Positions 35,598 to 45,430 are shown, counted from the first letter of the stretch. The stretch is DNA of 49,822 bases from Bacteroidales bacterium (GCA_021647205.1 JAKIVD010000025.1:1-49822); one strand, 5' to 3'. The notes: generated by a model not told the origin, from the sequence alone. Program-made: numbers and translations.

Positions 35598-38116
35598 TAC
35601 CCCAGCAAACTCCCTGCCTGATAAACAATAAATGAAACAAACCAGGCCAGCAAAGTTGTGTAAACAGCAAGGAACAGCGACCATTTCCATTTTCCCGATT
35701 CGTTTTTGATGGCGGCAACAACCGCGATGCAGGGGAAATAAATTAAAATGAAAAGCATGAACGACAGGGCAACCAGTGGCGTAAAAACCGGCTCTCCTAT
35801 GTGTTTTCCCGAAGTATGGGTTTGCTCTTTAATCCTTACGATGAGGTTTTGGTTGGCATTCACGTTTGGGTCGGTTTGGTAAAGTACACCCATGGTGCTG
35901 ATGACAATTTCCTTGGCCGCCGATCCTGCGATGAGACTCACCCCCATCTTCCAGTCGAAGCCCAGCGGGCGGATGGCCGGCTCGATGAATTTACCGATGC
36001 GCCCGATAAAGGAATTTTCCTGTTTGAGGCGGCGTTCCTGTAAGTCAAGAATATTCAGCGCAGATTCTTTTTCGTTTTGGGTGCTACTAAATTCCGGGGA
36101 ACCACTTTCTATTCCTGACAACCTTCCATTGTAGGTCTCAAGAAGTTGACTGCGTTTCTGATTAAATTGAACTTCGATCTTTTCCCCGCGGGGAAAATAA
36201 CCCAATGCCCAGACTATCATCGAAGCAACCAGGATAATTGTGCCCATCTTGCGCAGGTATTGTTCCCCTTTGAACCAGGTTTGTTTCAGCACCGACTGCA
36301 AACGTGGCCTTCGGTAGGGGGGTAGTTCCATCACAAAGGGAACGGTTTCAACCTTGAACATGGTTTTCTTCAATACAAAGGCAACAATTCCCGCAAGGAA
36401 AATACCGAAGATGTAAATGCCAAACAGAATAGTACCCCGGTGCCCGATAAAAAAGGCATTGATGAGCAAAATGTAAACCGGGTAGCGCGCACTGCACGAC
36501 ATGAGCGGGAGGATGAGCATGGTTACCAGCCGGTCGCTGCGGTTTTCGATGGTACGGGTGGCCATGATGGCCGGCACGTTGCAGCCAAACCCCATGAGCA
36601 TGGGAACGAATGACTTGCCATGCAGGCCGATTTTGTGCATCAGTTTATCTACGATAAAAGCCACCCGGGCCATGTAGCCGCTGGCTTCCATGAGTGTGAT
36701 GAAAAAGAACAGTATAAGGATGTTCGGCAAAAAAACAATAACCCCGCCCACACCACCGATGATACCGTCAACGAGCAGGTTTTTCAAAATACCATCTGGT
36801 AAAAAGCCTGAAATCTGGTTGCCCAGCCAGGCGACACCCGCCTCGATCCATTGCATGGGATAATCGCCAAGATAAAAAGTGGCCTGGAAGGTTATCCAGA
36901 TGGCAAAAAGAAAAATGGGGTAACTCAGTAACCTACTGGTAACCACTTTGTCGATGATCCGGCTGCGGGTGAGCTTGTCGTTCTTTGGCGCCGGGCGGAG
37001 GGTTTCTTTGAGAGCCCCTTCAATGAAACCATATTTGGCATCGGTGACGACCGTTTCCATGGTTTCGTTCCTTAAGCGTGAAATGCTTTTCGATTCTTTT
37101 TCCGCCAGTTTAAGGATAGCATTGCCGTTAATACAATGGGTAACGCGCTTAATTTCTTCCTCGTCCTGTTCCAATAATTTAATGGCAAGGTAGCGCGGTG
37201 CGATGGTCGAATTGAGGTGTTCGTTACCGGGAATGTTTATTAAATCCTGCAACAGCCTGATCGATCGCTCAATCCGCCGTCCGTAGTTAATGTGGATGTG
37301 CCGGAGTGTGGGGTCTTTGTCTTCATAAACATCTATGATTTTTTCAAAAAGTTCATGAATCCCCTTGCCTTTGGAGCTGACAGTCGGCACCATCGGGATG
37401 CCAATCATCTTCCCCAGCTTGTGGTAGTCGAAGTGGTCGCCTTTTTGCAGAAATTCATCCCACATATTGAGTGCGATGACGACTTTACGGTCCATGTCGA
37501 TGAGCTGGGTGGTAAGGTAAAGGTTGCGCTCCAGGTTCGAGCTGTCAATTACGTTCAGGATAACGTCGGGCAACTCGTTGAGGAGGTGTTCGCGCACGTA
37601 CAATTCTTCGGGCGTATAACTGGTAATGGAATAGGTTCCAGGCAGGTCAACCAGTTTGAAAGTGTAGCCTTTGTGCTCAAAAACAGCCTGTTTGGCATCT
37701 ACTGTTATCCCGCCGTAATTGCCCACTTTTTCTTTGGAATGGGAAGCAAAATTAAACAGCGTTGTTTTGCCACTGTTGGGATTGCCCGTCAGGGCCACAT
37801 TAATGGTTTTGCTTTTGGGAACAGGTGCCAGGTTCAACGACTGCTCAATCTCTAAAACACCTTTGTAAGGGTTGCCATTGTTGCCGTTGGTTTCCCCTTT
37901 GGCGATTTCAATCAGTGCGGCCTCGCTCCTGCGCAGTGAGATTTCATAGCCAAGAATGTTGTATTCGATGGGGTCTTTCAGCGGTGCGTTTTTAACGACA
38001 ATCACCTGCTTGCCTACAACAAACCCCATTTCAATAATGCGCTTGCGGAAAGCACCGCGGCCTTTTACTTTAACGATGACAGCCTTATCGCCTGTTTTTA
38101 AATCTGCAAGGGTCAT
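35594..38116 (-). CDS. feoB: Ferrous iron transporter, FeoA-FeoB fusion
   Basis: The 840-aa protein combines FeoA (residues 1-75, SH3-like: MTLADLKTGDKAVIVKVKG...RIIEMGFVVGKQVIV) with FeoB. The FeoB G domain has G1 GNPNSGKTTLFN, G3 DLPGTYS, the G4-like LNMWDE and a GDI region; the membrane part begins near residue 395 (YPIFLFAIWITFQATF) and includes two Gate regions around MARVAFIVDKLMHKIGLHGK and VSLIAGSAAKEIVISTMG, with about ten helices. It imports Fe2+ across the inner membrane. The FeoA-FeoB fusion is common in Bacteroidetes. No Fur-box or separate FeoC is visible; the upstream 480-bp gap is long. Confidence 0.95.
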   Translation of the reverse strand: MTLADLKTGDKAVIVKVKGRGAFRKRIIEMGFVVGKQVIVVKNAPLKDPIEYNILGYEISLRRSEAALIEIAKGETNGNNGNPYKGVLEIEQSLNLAPVPKSKTINVALTGNPNSGKTTLFNFASHSKEKVGNYGGITVDAKQAVFEHKGYTFKLVDLPGTYSITSYTPEELYVREHLLNELPDVILNVIDSSNLERNLYLTTQLIDMDRKVVIALNMWDEFLQKGDHFDYHKLGKMIGIPMVPTVSSKGKGIHELFEKIIDVYEDKDPTLRHIHINYGRRIERSIRLLQDLINIPGNEHLNSTIAPRYLAIKLLEQDEEEIKRVTHCINGNAILKLAEKESKSISRLRNETMETVVTDAKYGFIEGALKETLRPAPKNDKLTRSRIIDKVVTSRLLSYPIFLFAIWITFQATFYLGDYPMQWIEAGVAWLGNQISGFLPDGILKNLLVDGIIGGVGGVIVFLPNILILFFFITLMEASGYMARVAFIVDKLMHKIGLHGKSFVPMLMGFGCNVPAIMATRTIENRSDRLVTMLILPLMSCSARYPVYILLINAFFIGHRGTILFGIYIFGIFLAGIVAFVLKKTMFKVETVPFVMELPPYRRPRLQSVLKQTWFKGEQYLRKMGTIILVASMIVWALGYFPRGEKIEVQFNQKRSQLLETYNGRLSGIESGSPEFSSTQNEKESALNILDLQERRLKQENSFIGRIGKFIEPAIRPLGFDWKMGVSLIAGSAAKEIVISTMGVLYQTDPNVNANQNLIVRIKEQTHTSGKHIGEPVFTPLVALSFMLFILIYFPCIAVVAAIKNESGKWKWSLFLAVYTTLLAWFVSFIVYQAGSLLGY

Positions 38117-38595
38117 TCTTTAAACGTTAAAAGTTAATTGGCCTTCCATTGCACGCCCTGCGGCAACAACAGAAGAGGACAGCTTAACAGCAATTCTTCG
38201 CCCTGTCATTTTGTGTGATGATTTTGTTGCCTAGTCTGGCAAAGAAATGAAAAAAGCGAAAAGAAGTAACTACCAAGAAGTGGGTATTTTTCAAATGAAT
38301 ATTTAGTGGTAACTTTGCATTTTTTAAGGGTGATGTAAGTTGTTCTCGCGGGTAAACAGTGCAAAAACTTAAACCTGTCAGAAATTGCTTACAAGCTTTG
38401 GCCGGTTAACTTAGCAAAAAAATTGCTGCTTGATTTTCTTCTCATCATGTACGGTCTGAGAAGCAGAGTGAACTGTTTGTAATGCTCACGCAAAAATTCC
38501 GTCCAAACATTCGAAACTTGAAAATTTTATTTTTGCAAAAGCGAATTGGAAGATAAAAGTTGAAGATTGAACAGCTTTAAAGACGCAACAAAATA
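38117..38595. other. 479-bp divergent spacer between feoAB and the NUMOD4 gene
   Basis: Holds two plus-strand -7-like boxes (TAACTTTG 38310-38317 and TATTTTTG 38528-38535) and a hairpin CTTCTCA/TGAGAAG (38438-38444 with 38457-38463). A Fe-responsive operator for feoAB would be expected but I see none I can name. No open frame worth calling. Confidence 0.45.
38528..38535 (+). promoter_or_regulatory. -7 box TATTTTTG for the NUMOD4/HNH gene
   Basis: TAnnTTTG match 61 bp before the start at 38596. Confidence 0.4.
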
Positions 38596-39171
38596 GTGGT
38601 GATGATAGAAAAACGAAAACTCAGGAAGATTGAAGATGAAGAATGGCGGTTCGTTCCTGCTTCAGGAAAACGGTACCAGGTAAGTAATTATGGCAGGGTA
38701 AAGTCCTTTGTCAATAATAAAAAAGACGGGCAGGTTTTAAAGTGTGCCTTAATTAACGGCTTTAAACTTGTACAGTTAAACACGGAAAAGTTTAAACGCA
38801 AAGTCTATGTGCACAAGTTGGTAGCCGAAATCTGGTTGCCAAAACCTTCTGACAAGCATACTTTCGTAACCCACCTGGACGGGAACCTGAAAAACAACCA
38901 GGTTGCGAATCTTGAGTGGCATACGAGAGAATCATTGGTTGAAAGGCACCGCGAAATGGCAAAGAAAAAGTATGGCGACGCCAGGAACCCCGGAGCGATA
39001 AAAAACAGCAAGCTGGAAGAGTCTGATATTATGTTGTTAAAATCCATGTTGCAGCGGGGAGTGGTCCAGGCAAAAATCGCTAAGTTGTTTCGCATTAGTG
39101 AAATGCAGGTAACAAGGATAAAACGGGGAGAAAACTGGGGGCATGTTCAGCCTTTAAAAATTGAAGAGTAA
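38596..39171 (+). CDS. NUMOD4/HNH-type DNA-binding protein
   Basis: The 191-aa protein starts with a NUMOD4 motif (EEWRFVPASGKRYQVSNYGRVKSF, here residues about 14-37), then an HNH-like core (VYVHKLVAEIWL...FVTHLDGNLKNNQVANLEWHT, residues about 73-115) and a C-terminal helix-turn-helix (VQAKIAKLFRISEMQVTRIK, about 156-175). The core has THLDGN where nucleases usually have DHIDGN, so the first metal ligand may be altered. It is a free-standing gene with no intron or intein nearby, so rather than a homing endonuclease it may be a domesticated DNA-binding regulator; such proteins are widespread in Bacteroidota. GTG start at 38596 with ATG at 38602. Confidence 0.83.
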   Translation: MVMIEKRKLRKIEDEEWRFVPASGKRYQVSNYGRVKSFVNNKKDGQVLKCALINGFKLVQLNTEKFKRKVYVHKLVAEIWLPKPSDKHTFVTHLDGNLKNNQVANLEWHTRESLVERHREMAKKKYGDARNPGAIKNSKLEESDIMLLKSMLQRGVVQAKIAKLFRISEMQVTRIKRGENWGHVQPLKIEE

Positions 39172-39429
39172 GTAAAAAACGGGGCGAACAATCGCTGAAA
39201 CCGTGCACAAACCAGGCGGTTCATCAGGAAAAGAAGTTTCCTGGTTTTAATCCGGTAGCAGGCACCCATACCCGAAAACAGGAGGAATTCAAAACTAAAC
39301 TTTCGTGCGTGGACACCCGAAGCAGGATCGAGCTTTACATTTTCAGCTTTATTCCTGCATTCGTGGCAGTCAAACACAAGCAACTTCAAGACGCTTTCAG
39401 GTGTAAGCACACTAACAGGTCGGGCCTGA

Positions 39430-39981
39430 CTAAAGAATTCCCAATGGGTCTTCGAAATTGGAAAGACCTTCGTTTTCTTCATGCAGCAGGTGGTGTATCC
39501 TTGTCAATACATTTCCGATTTTATAACCCCAATGATTGACAAAGAGAGTTTTGCAGCCGGCGATGGCATTTTCGCGGGCAGCATGGGTATTCTTCTGAAG
39601 AAGCATGATGAAATCTTTCATGTCCTGGTAAATGTCTGCGAGGTTCTCGGCAATGCTGGCTTTGAGCGGTTCTGTTTCATTGATGTATTGCGGATCGATA
39701 ATCCAGTATTCATCCTCTTTCCCAAATTTGTCCCGGAGTAGCGTAAAAACGGTTTCCCAGTTTTCCTGGGTCACAAAACGCTCGCCGGCTTCGGGGTATT
39801 CGGGCTCAATCTCTGGCAGCAGTGTGCCTTTCAGGTAAAGCAAAGGCAGGATGCGGTGGGCAAACTCCAGGATGCCCTTTTTTCTTTTGTCTTCTGCCGT
39901 GTCAAGGAAGTAGCAAAATTCGTTGGCTACGGTTGCCATTTCGATAATGGGCTTGGAGAGGGTGATGTCGTCGGTGCTCAT
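39430..39981 (-). CDS. DUF5063 domain protein
   Basis: ATG 39981 gives a 183-aa protein (MSTDDITLSKPIIEMATVAN); the open frame extends further upstream, but that sequence is low-complexity, purine-rich noncoding text. Landmarks of the Bacteroidota DUF5063 family: FCYFLDTAE near the start, ILPLLYLKGTLLPEIEP, KASIAENLADIYQDMKDF and a C-terminal W.Y.IGNVL..IHHLL. Helical, cytoplasmic, function unknown. It may be separately transcribed from pgm, from which it is separated by a 235-bp gap on its upstream side. Confidence 0.8.
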   Translation of the reverse strand: MSTDDITLSKPIIEMATVANEFCYFLDTAEDKRKKGILEFAHRILPLLYLKGTLLPEIEPEYPEAGERFVTQENWETVFTLLRDKFGKEDEYWIIDPQYINETEPLKASIAENLADIYQDMKDFIMLLQKNTHAARENAIAGCKTLFVNHWGYKIGNVLTRIHHLLHEENEGLSNFEDPLGIL

Positions 39982-40098
39982 GGATGATGGTTTTTTGTTA
40001 CTGTTTGCTGGTTGCAGGTCAAGTGGTTTCGGGTCGCAGGTTTCGAATCGAAGGCTATTTGACACCTGTCTTCTGTATCCCAGCTTCTGTCCTTCTCT

Positions 40099-40119
40099 CG
40101 TCCTCTTGCAACGAGGACG
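40099..40119 (-). other. Small inverted repeat upstream of the DUF5063 gene
   Basis: CGTCCTC (40099-40105) pairs with GAGGACG (40113-40119) around TTGCAAC. It lies in the gap between pgm and the DUF5063 gene. Could end the pgm-side transcript; there is no U-tract. Confidence 0.3.
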
Positions 40120-40216
40120 CATCTAAATCAGGAATTTCAAATGCCTTGGTAAATCTGTCAGCGGTACAAAGGCGGACAAGTTGAGGCTTTCAAAAGTGGT
40201 CAGGCGACTTATTTGG

Positions 40217-41953
40217 TTACAACCCCAGTTCTTTTACAATCCGGTTGATCTTTTCTTCCAGCCCGGTATTTACGTTGTCGTAGTCTTCTTTGTGCGCCAG
40301 TGTGCCTTTGATACCAAAGTAAAATTTGATTTTCGGTTCGGTGCCTGACGGGCGTACGCTCACTTTGCTGCCGTCTTCAGTAAAAAACTGCAAGACATTG
40401 GATTTGGGCAGGTCGATGATTTTTTCTTCTCCGGTCAACAAATTCTTTTTAATACCGCTGCTGTAATCTTTGATGGCCACCAGCGGTGACCCGTCCAGGC
40501 TTTTCGGCGGATGGCTGCGGAAATCCCTCATCATTTGTTCGATTTCTTCGGCACCGGTTTTTCCTTTGCGCACCACCGAAATGAGTTTTTCTTTGTAGAA
40601 GCCAAATTCGAGGTAAATCTCTTTCAGCAGGTCGAGCAGCCCGATACCTTTGTCTTTTGCCCAGGCAGCGGTTTCTGCAATCATGGCACAGGAGCTGACG
40701 GCATCTTTGTCGCGGACAAAATCACCGACGAGGTAACCATAACTTTCCTCGCCGCCGCCGATGAAGGTCTTTTGGCCTTCCAGTCGCTTGATGATGTCGG
40801 CAATGTATTTGAAACCGGTGAGCACATCGAAATATTCCACATTGTATTTCCGGGCAATATCGGCCAGCAATTCGGAGGTTACAATGGTTTTGACGATGTA
40901 TTCTTTACCGGTGAGTTTGCCGTTTTCCTGCCATTTTGTGAGCAGGTAGTAGATCAGCAGGCTGGCTGCCTGGTTGCCGTTCAGCAGGACGAAATCATTT
41001 CCCTTTCGTACGGCGATGCCCACGCGGTCAGCATCGGGATCGGTAGCCATCACCAGGTCGGCGCCAATGGTTTTTGCTTTGGCGATGGCCATTGCCAGCG
41101 CTGCCGGTTCTTCGGGATTTGGTGAGTGCACTGTCGGAAAATTACCGTCCACCATATTTTGTTCATCTACCCCGAACACCTGTTTAAAACCAAAGGCTTT
41201 GAGGGATTCGGGAACGAGTTTTACGCCTGTTCCGTGAATGGGCGTGTACACAATCTTAAAGTCTTTTTGACGCTTGATTATTTCCGGGGAAAGGGAAAGT
41301 GCCTTGATTTTGCCAAGGTAAATCGTATCCACCTCTTCACCGATACTTTCAATCAAAGACGCATCTCCGTTCATTTGAATCTCCGCAACGTCTTTGATCT
41401 TGTTCACCTCTGCAATGACGTTTTTATCGTGTGGGCTGATGAGTTGTCCGCCATCATCCCAATAAGCCTTGTAGCCGTTGTATTCTTTGGGGTTGTGCGA
41501 TGCCGTGATGACAATGCCCCCCTGGCAGCCAAAATGCCGGATGGCAAATGAAAGCTCCGGAGTGGGGCGGAGGCTGTCGAACAGCAATACTTTGATGCCG
41601 TTGGCCGAAAAAACATCAGCAGTGATTTGGGCAAAGTAGGGGCTGTTGTTGCGGCAGTCGTACGCAATGGCAGTGGCTATTTGTTCAACATCCGGGAATT
41701 TGTTTTTGAGGTAGTTGGCAAATCCCTGGCTGGCAGCACCGACGGTGTATTTGTTCATTCGGTTGGAGCCCACACCCATGATGCCCCTCAGCCCGCCGGT
41801 ACCAAATTCAAGGTCGCGGTAAAAAGACTCCACAAGCTCCTGCGGGTTGTTTTCCATCATTTCCCTGATGGCACTCTTTGTTTCGTTGTCGTAGTTGCCG
41901 TTGAGCCATTCGTTGGCTTTGGCCAGTACGGCCGGTTCGATTGTTGTGTTCAT
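40217..41953 (-). CDS. Phospho-sugar mutase (phosphoglucomutase/phosphomannomutase)
   Basis: Interconverts hexose 1- and 6-phosphates, supplying glucose 1-phosphate for UDP- and dTDP-sugars. The 578-aa alpha-D-phosphohexomutase has the phosphoserine loop GIVITASHNPKEYNG, metal site MATDPDADRVGIA, sugar-binding GGEESYGYLVGDFVRDKDA and phosphate site RPSGTEPKIKFY. Long form (PgcA-like, about 570 aa) typical of Firmicutes/Bacteroidota. It follows rfbD by three bases, so pgm, rfbD and the UDP-glucuronate decarboxylase form one operon. Whether glucose or mannose is the main substrate cannot be settled by eye. Confidence 0.93.
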   Translation of the reverse strand: MNTTIEPAVLAKANEWLNGNYDNETKSAIREMMENNPQELVESFYRDLEFGTGGLRGIMGVGSNRMNKYTVGAASQGFANYLKNKFPDVEQIATAIAYDCRNNSPYFAQITADVFSANGIKVLLFDSLRPTPELSFAIRHFGCQGGIVITASHNPKEYNGYKAYWDDGGQLISPHDKNVIAEVNKIKDVAEIQMNGDASLIESIGEEVDTIYLGKIKALSLSPEIIKRQKDFKIVYTPIHGTGVKLVPESLKAFGFKQVFGVDEQNMVDGNFPTVHSPNPEEPAALAMAIAKAKTIGADLVMATDPDADRVGIAVRKGNDFVLLNGNQAASLLIYYLLTKWQENGKLTGKEYIVKTIVTSELLADIARKYNVEYFDVLTGFKYIADIIKRLEGQKTFIGGGEESYGYLVGDFVRDKDAVSSCAMIAETAAWAKDKGIGLLDLLKEIYLEFGFYKEKLISVVRKGKTGAEEIEQMMRDFRSHPPKSLDGSPLVAIKDYSSGIKKNLLTGEEKIIDLPKSNVLQFFTEDGSKVSVRPSGTEPKIKFYFGIKGTLAHKEDYDNVNTGLEEKINRIVKELGL

Positions 41954-41956
41954 TTA

Positions 41957-42823
41957 TTATTGGGTTAACAATTCATCAATTACTGTTTTTAAGCTGTCGC
42001 GCCAGTAAGGGATTGAAAGTTTGAAATCAATTTTAATTTTTTCTTTGCTCAGCACACTGTAAAACGGACGTGTGGCTTTGGTCGGGAAGTCTTTGGTCAG
42101 GATGGGTTTGACCTGACAATTCAGTCCGGCTTCTTCCATGATGGCTTTGGCAAAATCGTACCAGCTAATGGCGCCTTCGTTGCTGTAGTGATAAATTTCA
42201 AGAATAGTTTCTGACGAAACATTCTGTACCATTCTCAGCATCGCTTTGGCCAGATCGGCAGCAAAAGTGGGGGTTCCAATCTGGTCGAAGACCACGCCGA
42301 GCTCGTTTTTTTCTTCCCCCAGCCGCAGCATTGCTTTTACAAAGTTGTTCCCAAAAGCCGAACAAAGCCAGGAGGTGCGGACAATAATCGCACGGGATGT
42401 GTTTTCAAAAACAGCCTGTTCACCTTTCAGTTTACTCCACCCGTAAACCGAAGCCGGTGCAGTTGGGTCGGGCTCTGTGTAGGGGCGATACATTTTTCCG
42501 TCAAAAACATAGTCGGTGGAAATGTGTACGAGCAGGGCCTTGTTCTGCCCACACACTTTGGCCAGGTTTTCGACAGCCCTGAAGTTAACTTGCATGGCCA
42601 ACCCCTGCTCATCTTCGGCCTTGTCAACGGAAGTGTAGGCGGCGCAGTTGAGGCAAATACTGATGTTCTCCGCAGCAACAAACTCTTCAACAGCAGCAAA
42701 GTCCAGCAGATCAAGTTCTTCAATGTCGGTGAAGATAAAACGGAATTCAGGAAACTCATTTTCCAGCTTCCTGATTTCGGAGCCTAATTGCCCGTTGCTT
42801 CCGGTGACCAGTACTTTTTTCAT
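41957..42823 (-). CDS. rfbD: dTDP-4-dehydrorhamnose reductase
   Basis: NAD(P)H-dependent last step of dTDP-L-rhamnose synthesis. 288 aa, extended SDR fold: [10 protein letters not shown] nucleotide-binding loop at the N-terminus, [10 protein letters not shown], the catalytic Y-x3-K in [13 protein letters not shown], and [13 protein letters not shown]. Its first codon overlaps the stop of the upstream decarboxylase gene by four bases (ATGA), indicating translational coupling. rfbA, rfbB and rfbC are not in the window, so the other steps are encoded elsewhere. Confidence 0.93.
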   Translation of the reverse strand: MKKVLVTGSNGQLGSEIRKLENEFPEFRFIFTDIEELDLLDFAAVEEFVAAENISICLNCAAYTSVDKAEDEQGLAMQVNFRAVENLAKVCGQNKALLVHISTDYVFDGKMYRPYTEPDPTAPASVYGWSKLKGEQAVFENTSRAIIVRTSWLCSAFGNNFVKAMLRLGEEKNELGVVFDQIGTPTFAADLAKAMLRMVQNVSSETILEIYHYSNEGAISWYDFAKAIMEEAGLNCQVKPILTKDFPTKATRPFYSVLSKEKIKIDFKLSIPYWRDSLKTVIDELLTQ

Positions 42824-43761
42824 TGTTCACCTAACAGTTTTTCAAAATAGGCAATTGTTTTCACCAGGCCTTCTTCCAGTTTTACTTTCGGTTCCCAGTT
42901 CAGTTTCTCTCTTGCCAGCGAGATGTCGGGCTGGCGTTGCAGGGGGTCATCGGCAGGGAGGGGCTCAAATACAAGTTTGGATTTACTTCCTGTCAGGCGG
43001 ATAATTCTTTCGGCCAGTTCGAGTATGGTAAATTCGTCGGGATTGCCAATGTTGACCGGACCTGTAAACGTGTCGTCGGTACCCATCATTTTTATCATTC
43101 CGTTCAGCAAATCATCAATGTACTGGAAACTTCTGGTTTGGGTTCCGTCACCGTAAATGCTGATGTCATTTCCGTTTAGTGCCTGGACGATAAAATTGGA
43201 GACCACGCGGCCATCGTTGGGGTGCATGCGCGGGCCGTAAGTGTTGAAGATACGGATGATTTTAATCTGCACATTGTTTTGTTTGTGGTAACTCATGAAG
43301 AGCGTTTCGCCCACGCGCTTGCCTTCATCGTAGCAGGAACGTTCGCCAATGGGGTTCACATGCCCCCAATAATCTTCGGTTTGCGGGTGTACCAGGGGGT
43401 CACCATAAACTTCACTTGTAGAGGCCTGCAGGACTTTGGCCTTGATGCGTTTTGCCAGCCCCAGCATGTTGATGGCGCCCATCACCGATGTTTTGACGGT
43501 TTTGATGGCGTTGTACTGGTAGTGAATGGGTGATGCCGGACAGGCCAGGTTGTAGATTTCGTCCACCTCGATAAAAAAAGGCATGGTTACATCGTGGCGT
43601 ACAATTTCAAAATAGGGGTTGTCCAGCAAGTGAACGATGTTTCGTTTCCCGCCTGTGAAATAATTGTCCAGCGAGATTACTTCGTGGCCGTCGTTCAACA
43701 GCCTTTCGCAGAGGTGGGAGCCCACGAAGCCGGCACCGCCGGTTACCAGTATTCTTTTCAT
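42820..43761 (-). CDS. UDP-glucuronate decarboxylase (UDP-xylose synthase)
   Basis: Converts UDP-glucuronate to UDP-xylose. ATG 43761 ([20 protein letters not shown]) gives 313 aa, the usual UXS length; the longer frame upstream is not conserved-looking. Features: GGAGFVG NAD loop, [33 protein letters not shown], catalytic Y-x3-K in [23 protein letters not shown] and [10 protein letters not shown]. These separate it from UDP-glucose 4-epimerases. With the UDP-glucose dehydrogenase gene just upstream it forms a two-step route from UDP-glucose to UDP-xylose. Confidence 0.93.
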   Translation of the reverse strand: MKRILVTGGAGFVGSHLCERLLNDGHEVISLDNYFTGGKRNIVHLLDNPYFEIVRHDVTMPFFIEVDEIYNLACPASPIHYQYNAIKTVKTSVMGAINMLGLAKRIKAKVLQASTSEVYGDPLVHPQTEDYWGHVNPIGERSCYDEGKRVGETLFMSYHKQNNVQIKIIRIFNTYGPRMHPNDGRVVSNFIVQALNGNDISIYGDGTQTRSFQYIDDLLNGMIKMMGTDDTFTGPVNIGNPDEFTILELAERIIRLTGSKSKLVFEPLPADDPLQRQPDISLAREKLNWEPKVKLEEGLVKTIAYFEKLLGEQ

Positions 43762-43932
43762 GTGTTTATAGTTGCCACGAATGCACGAATGCTGTTTTTC
43801 CTTTTTCAATCATGCCCGTGTGTGTTTATAATTCATGATTGTTTCATCTGTTTGCAATTTTTCCGTTAGCCGCACTTTTATAATTTTTTCGATAATTCTT
43901 GTTAACTAGCTTTTCTTACCGTTACAACTTGT

Positions 43933-43940
43933 CAAAAGTA
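43933..43940 (-). promoter_or_regulatory. -7 box TACTTTTG upstream of the sugar-nucleotide operon
   Basis: Minus-strand TAnnTTTG match about 170 bp before the decarboxylase ATG, in the gap after ugd. TTTG at about the right distance is not exact, so moderate to low confidence. Confidence 0.35.
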
Positions 43941-43992
43941 CGGGAAACAAAACAAAGGCTTTATTTCAAATATGCGATCAGGTGTTTCTTCA

Positions 43993-45315
43993 TCATAATC
44001 GTTTTGTCCCGATTCCAAAGTAATCGTAACCAAGCTCTTTCATTTCTTCCACATCGTACACATTCCGTCCGTCGAAGATAACTTTATTTTTCAGCAGTCG
44101 TGCCATCACGGTAAAGTTAGGGAATTTAAATTCGGGCCATTCGGTAATCAGAAACAACGCATCGGCGTCGATCAAAGCTTCGTACTGGTCTTTTGCATAT
44201 TCAATTTTGTCGCCCAGTACTTTCTTGGCTTCCTCCATGGCCACGGGGTCATAAGCTTTGATTTTTGCACCGGCTTCAAGCAGTTTGCGGATCACAACCA
44301 GCGAAGGGGCTTCACGCATGTCGTCGGTTTGCGGCTTGAAGGACAATCCCCAAATGGCAAAGGTTTTGCCCCGGAGGTCTTTGTCAAAATACTTCATTGC
44401 TTTGGCGATGAGTACAGATTTTTGCCGCTCGTTCACGTTTTCGACTGATTTGAGCACTTCCATGCTGTACCCGAAATCATCGGCAGATTTAATCAGTGCT
44501 TTCACGTCTTTCGGGAAACAGGAGCCACCGTAACCCGTTCCGGGGTAGATAAAATATTGCCCGATTCTGCTGTCCGAACCAATTCCCTTTCTGACCATGT
44601 TCACATCGGCACCCACTATCTCGCAAAGGTTGGCGATGTCGTTCATAAAACTGATTTTCGTGGCCAACATCGAATTGGCGGCGTATTTGGTCATTTCGGC
44701 TGAAACAATGTCCATGAAAATCACCGGGTGGCCATTCATGGTGAAAGGTTTGTACAGGCGGCTCATCAATTCTTCGGCTTTTTCAGAATCCACCCCGACG
44801 ACGATACGGTCCGGTTTCAGAAAGTCGTTGACAGCGTCGCCTTCTTTGAGGAATTCGGGGTTCGAGGCCACGTCGAAAGGGATGTTGGTTCCCCGGTCAT
44901 CCAGCGCCTTTTTCAAGGCAATCCGTACTTTTTCGGCTGTGCCGACCGGTACTGTACTTTTCGTTACCATTAAAACATAGCCGGTCATATTCTTGCCTAC
45001 TTCCCCGGCTACCTGTAAAACGTATTTCAAATCGGCGCTTCCGTCTTCGCCGGGGGGCGTACCCACTGCACCGAAAACTACATTGACACCCGCCAGCGAT
45101 TCGGAGAGTTTTGTGCTGAATTTCAGGCGGTTCTTTTCCACATTGCGCTGCACCATTTTTTCAAGGCCGGGCTCGTAGATGGGAATGATACCGTTTTTCA
45201 GGTTTTCAATTTTCTTTTCGTCAATATCCACGCAGGTAACTTCTATCCCTACTTCGGAAAAACAGGCGCCGGTAACCAGGCCAACATAACCAGTCCCGAC
45301 AATTGTAATCTTCAT
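43993..45315 (-). CDS. ugd: UDP-glucose 6-dehydrogenase
   Basis: Oxidises UDP-glucose to UDP-glucuronate with two NAD+. 440 aa: N-terminal Rossmann MKITIVGTGYVGLVTGACFS, ISFMNDIANLCE helix and the catalytic Cys in PGTGYGGSCFPKDVKAL, then the UDP-binding C-terminal domain with WGLSFKPQTDDMREAPS. Length and motifs match bacterial Ugd/TuaD. It supplies the substrate of the adjacent decarboxylase and likely of capsule or exopolysaccharide glucuronosyl transfer. A good promoter lies upstream, separate from the downstream operon. Confidence 0.96.
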   Translation of the reverse strand: MKITIVGTGYVGLVTGACFSEVGIEVTCVDIDEKKIENLKNGIIPIYEPGLEKMVQRNVEKNRLKFSTKLSESLAGVNVVFGAVGTPPGEDGSADLKYVLQVAGEVGKNMTGYVLMVTKSTVPVGTAEKVRIALKKALDDRGTNIPFDVASNPEFLKEGDAVNDFLKPDRIVVGVDSEKAEELMSRLYKPFTMNGHPVIFMDIVSAEMTKYAANSMLATKISFMNDIANLCEIVGADVNMVRKGIGSDSRIGQYFIYPGTGYGGSCFPKDVKALIKSADDFGYSMEVLKSVENVNERQKSVLIAKAMKYFDKDLRGKTFAIWGLSFKPQTDDMREAPSLVVIRKLLEAGAKIKAYDPVAMEEAKKVLGDKIEYAKDQYEALIDADALFLITEWPEFKFPNFTVMARLLKNKVIFDGRNVYDVEEMKELGYDYFGIGTKRL

Positions 45316-45349
45316 ATAAATATCTTTAGTTTTTGAGTTTTAAAGCCGC

Positions 45350-45380
45350 CAAAAGTAGTGCTTTTGCGTGGCTTGCACAA
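45350..45380 (-). promoter_or_regulatory. Promoter for ugd (TTG-N20-TACTTTTG)
   Basis: On the minus strand TTG (45380-45378), a 20-bp spacer and TACTTTTG (45357-45350), 34 bp before the ugd ATG. Fits the Bacteroidota consensus. Confidence 0.65.
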
Positions 45381-45430
45381 GCACCGGAAGATTAACGAAT
45401 GTTAAAAACTTTTGGTGTGTTTTGCCGGTT

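Noticed and set aside
35398..35631. 77-codon plus-strand frame between a lipoprotein and feoAB
   Set aside because: Runs into the feoAB 3' end and stuttered repeats, with no domain or promoter support.
39147..39482. 111-codon minus-strand frame between the NUMOD4 and DUF5063 genes
   Set aside because: Overlaps both genes and resembles no protein family.
39982..40122. N-terminal extension of the DUF5063 protein
   Set aside because: Low-complexity purine-rich text with a small hairpin; the family begins near ATG 39981.
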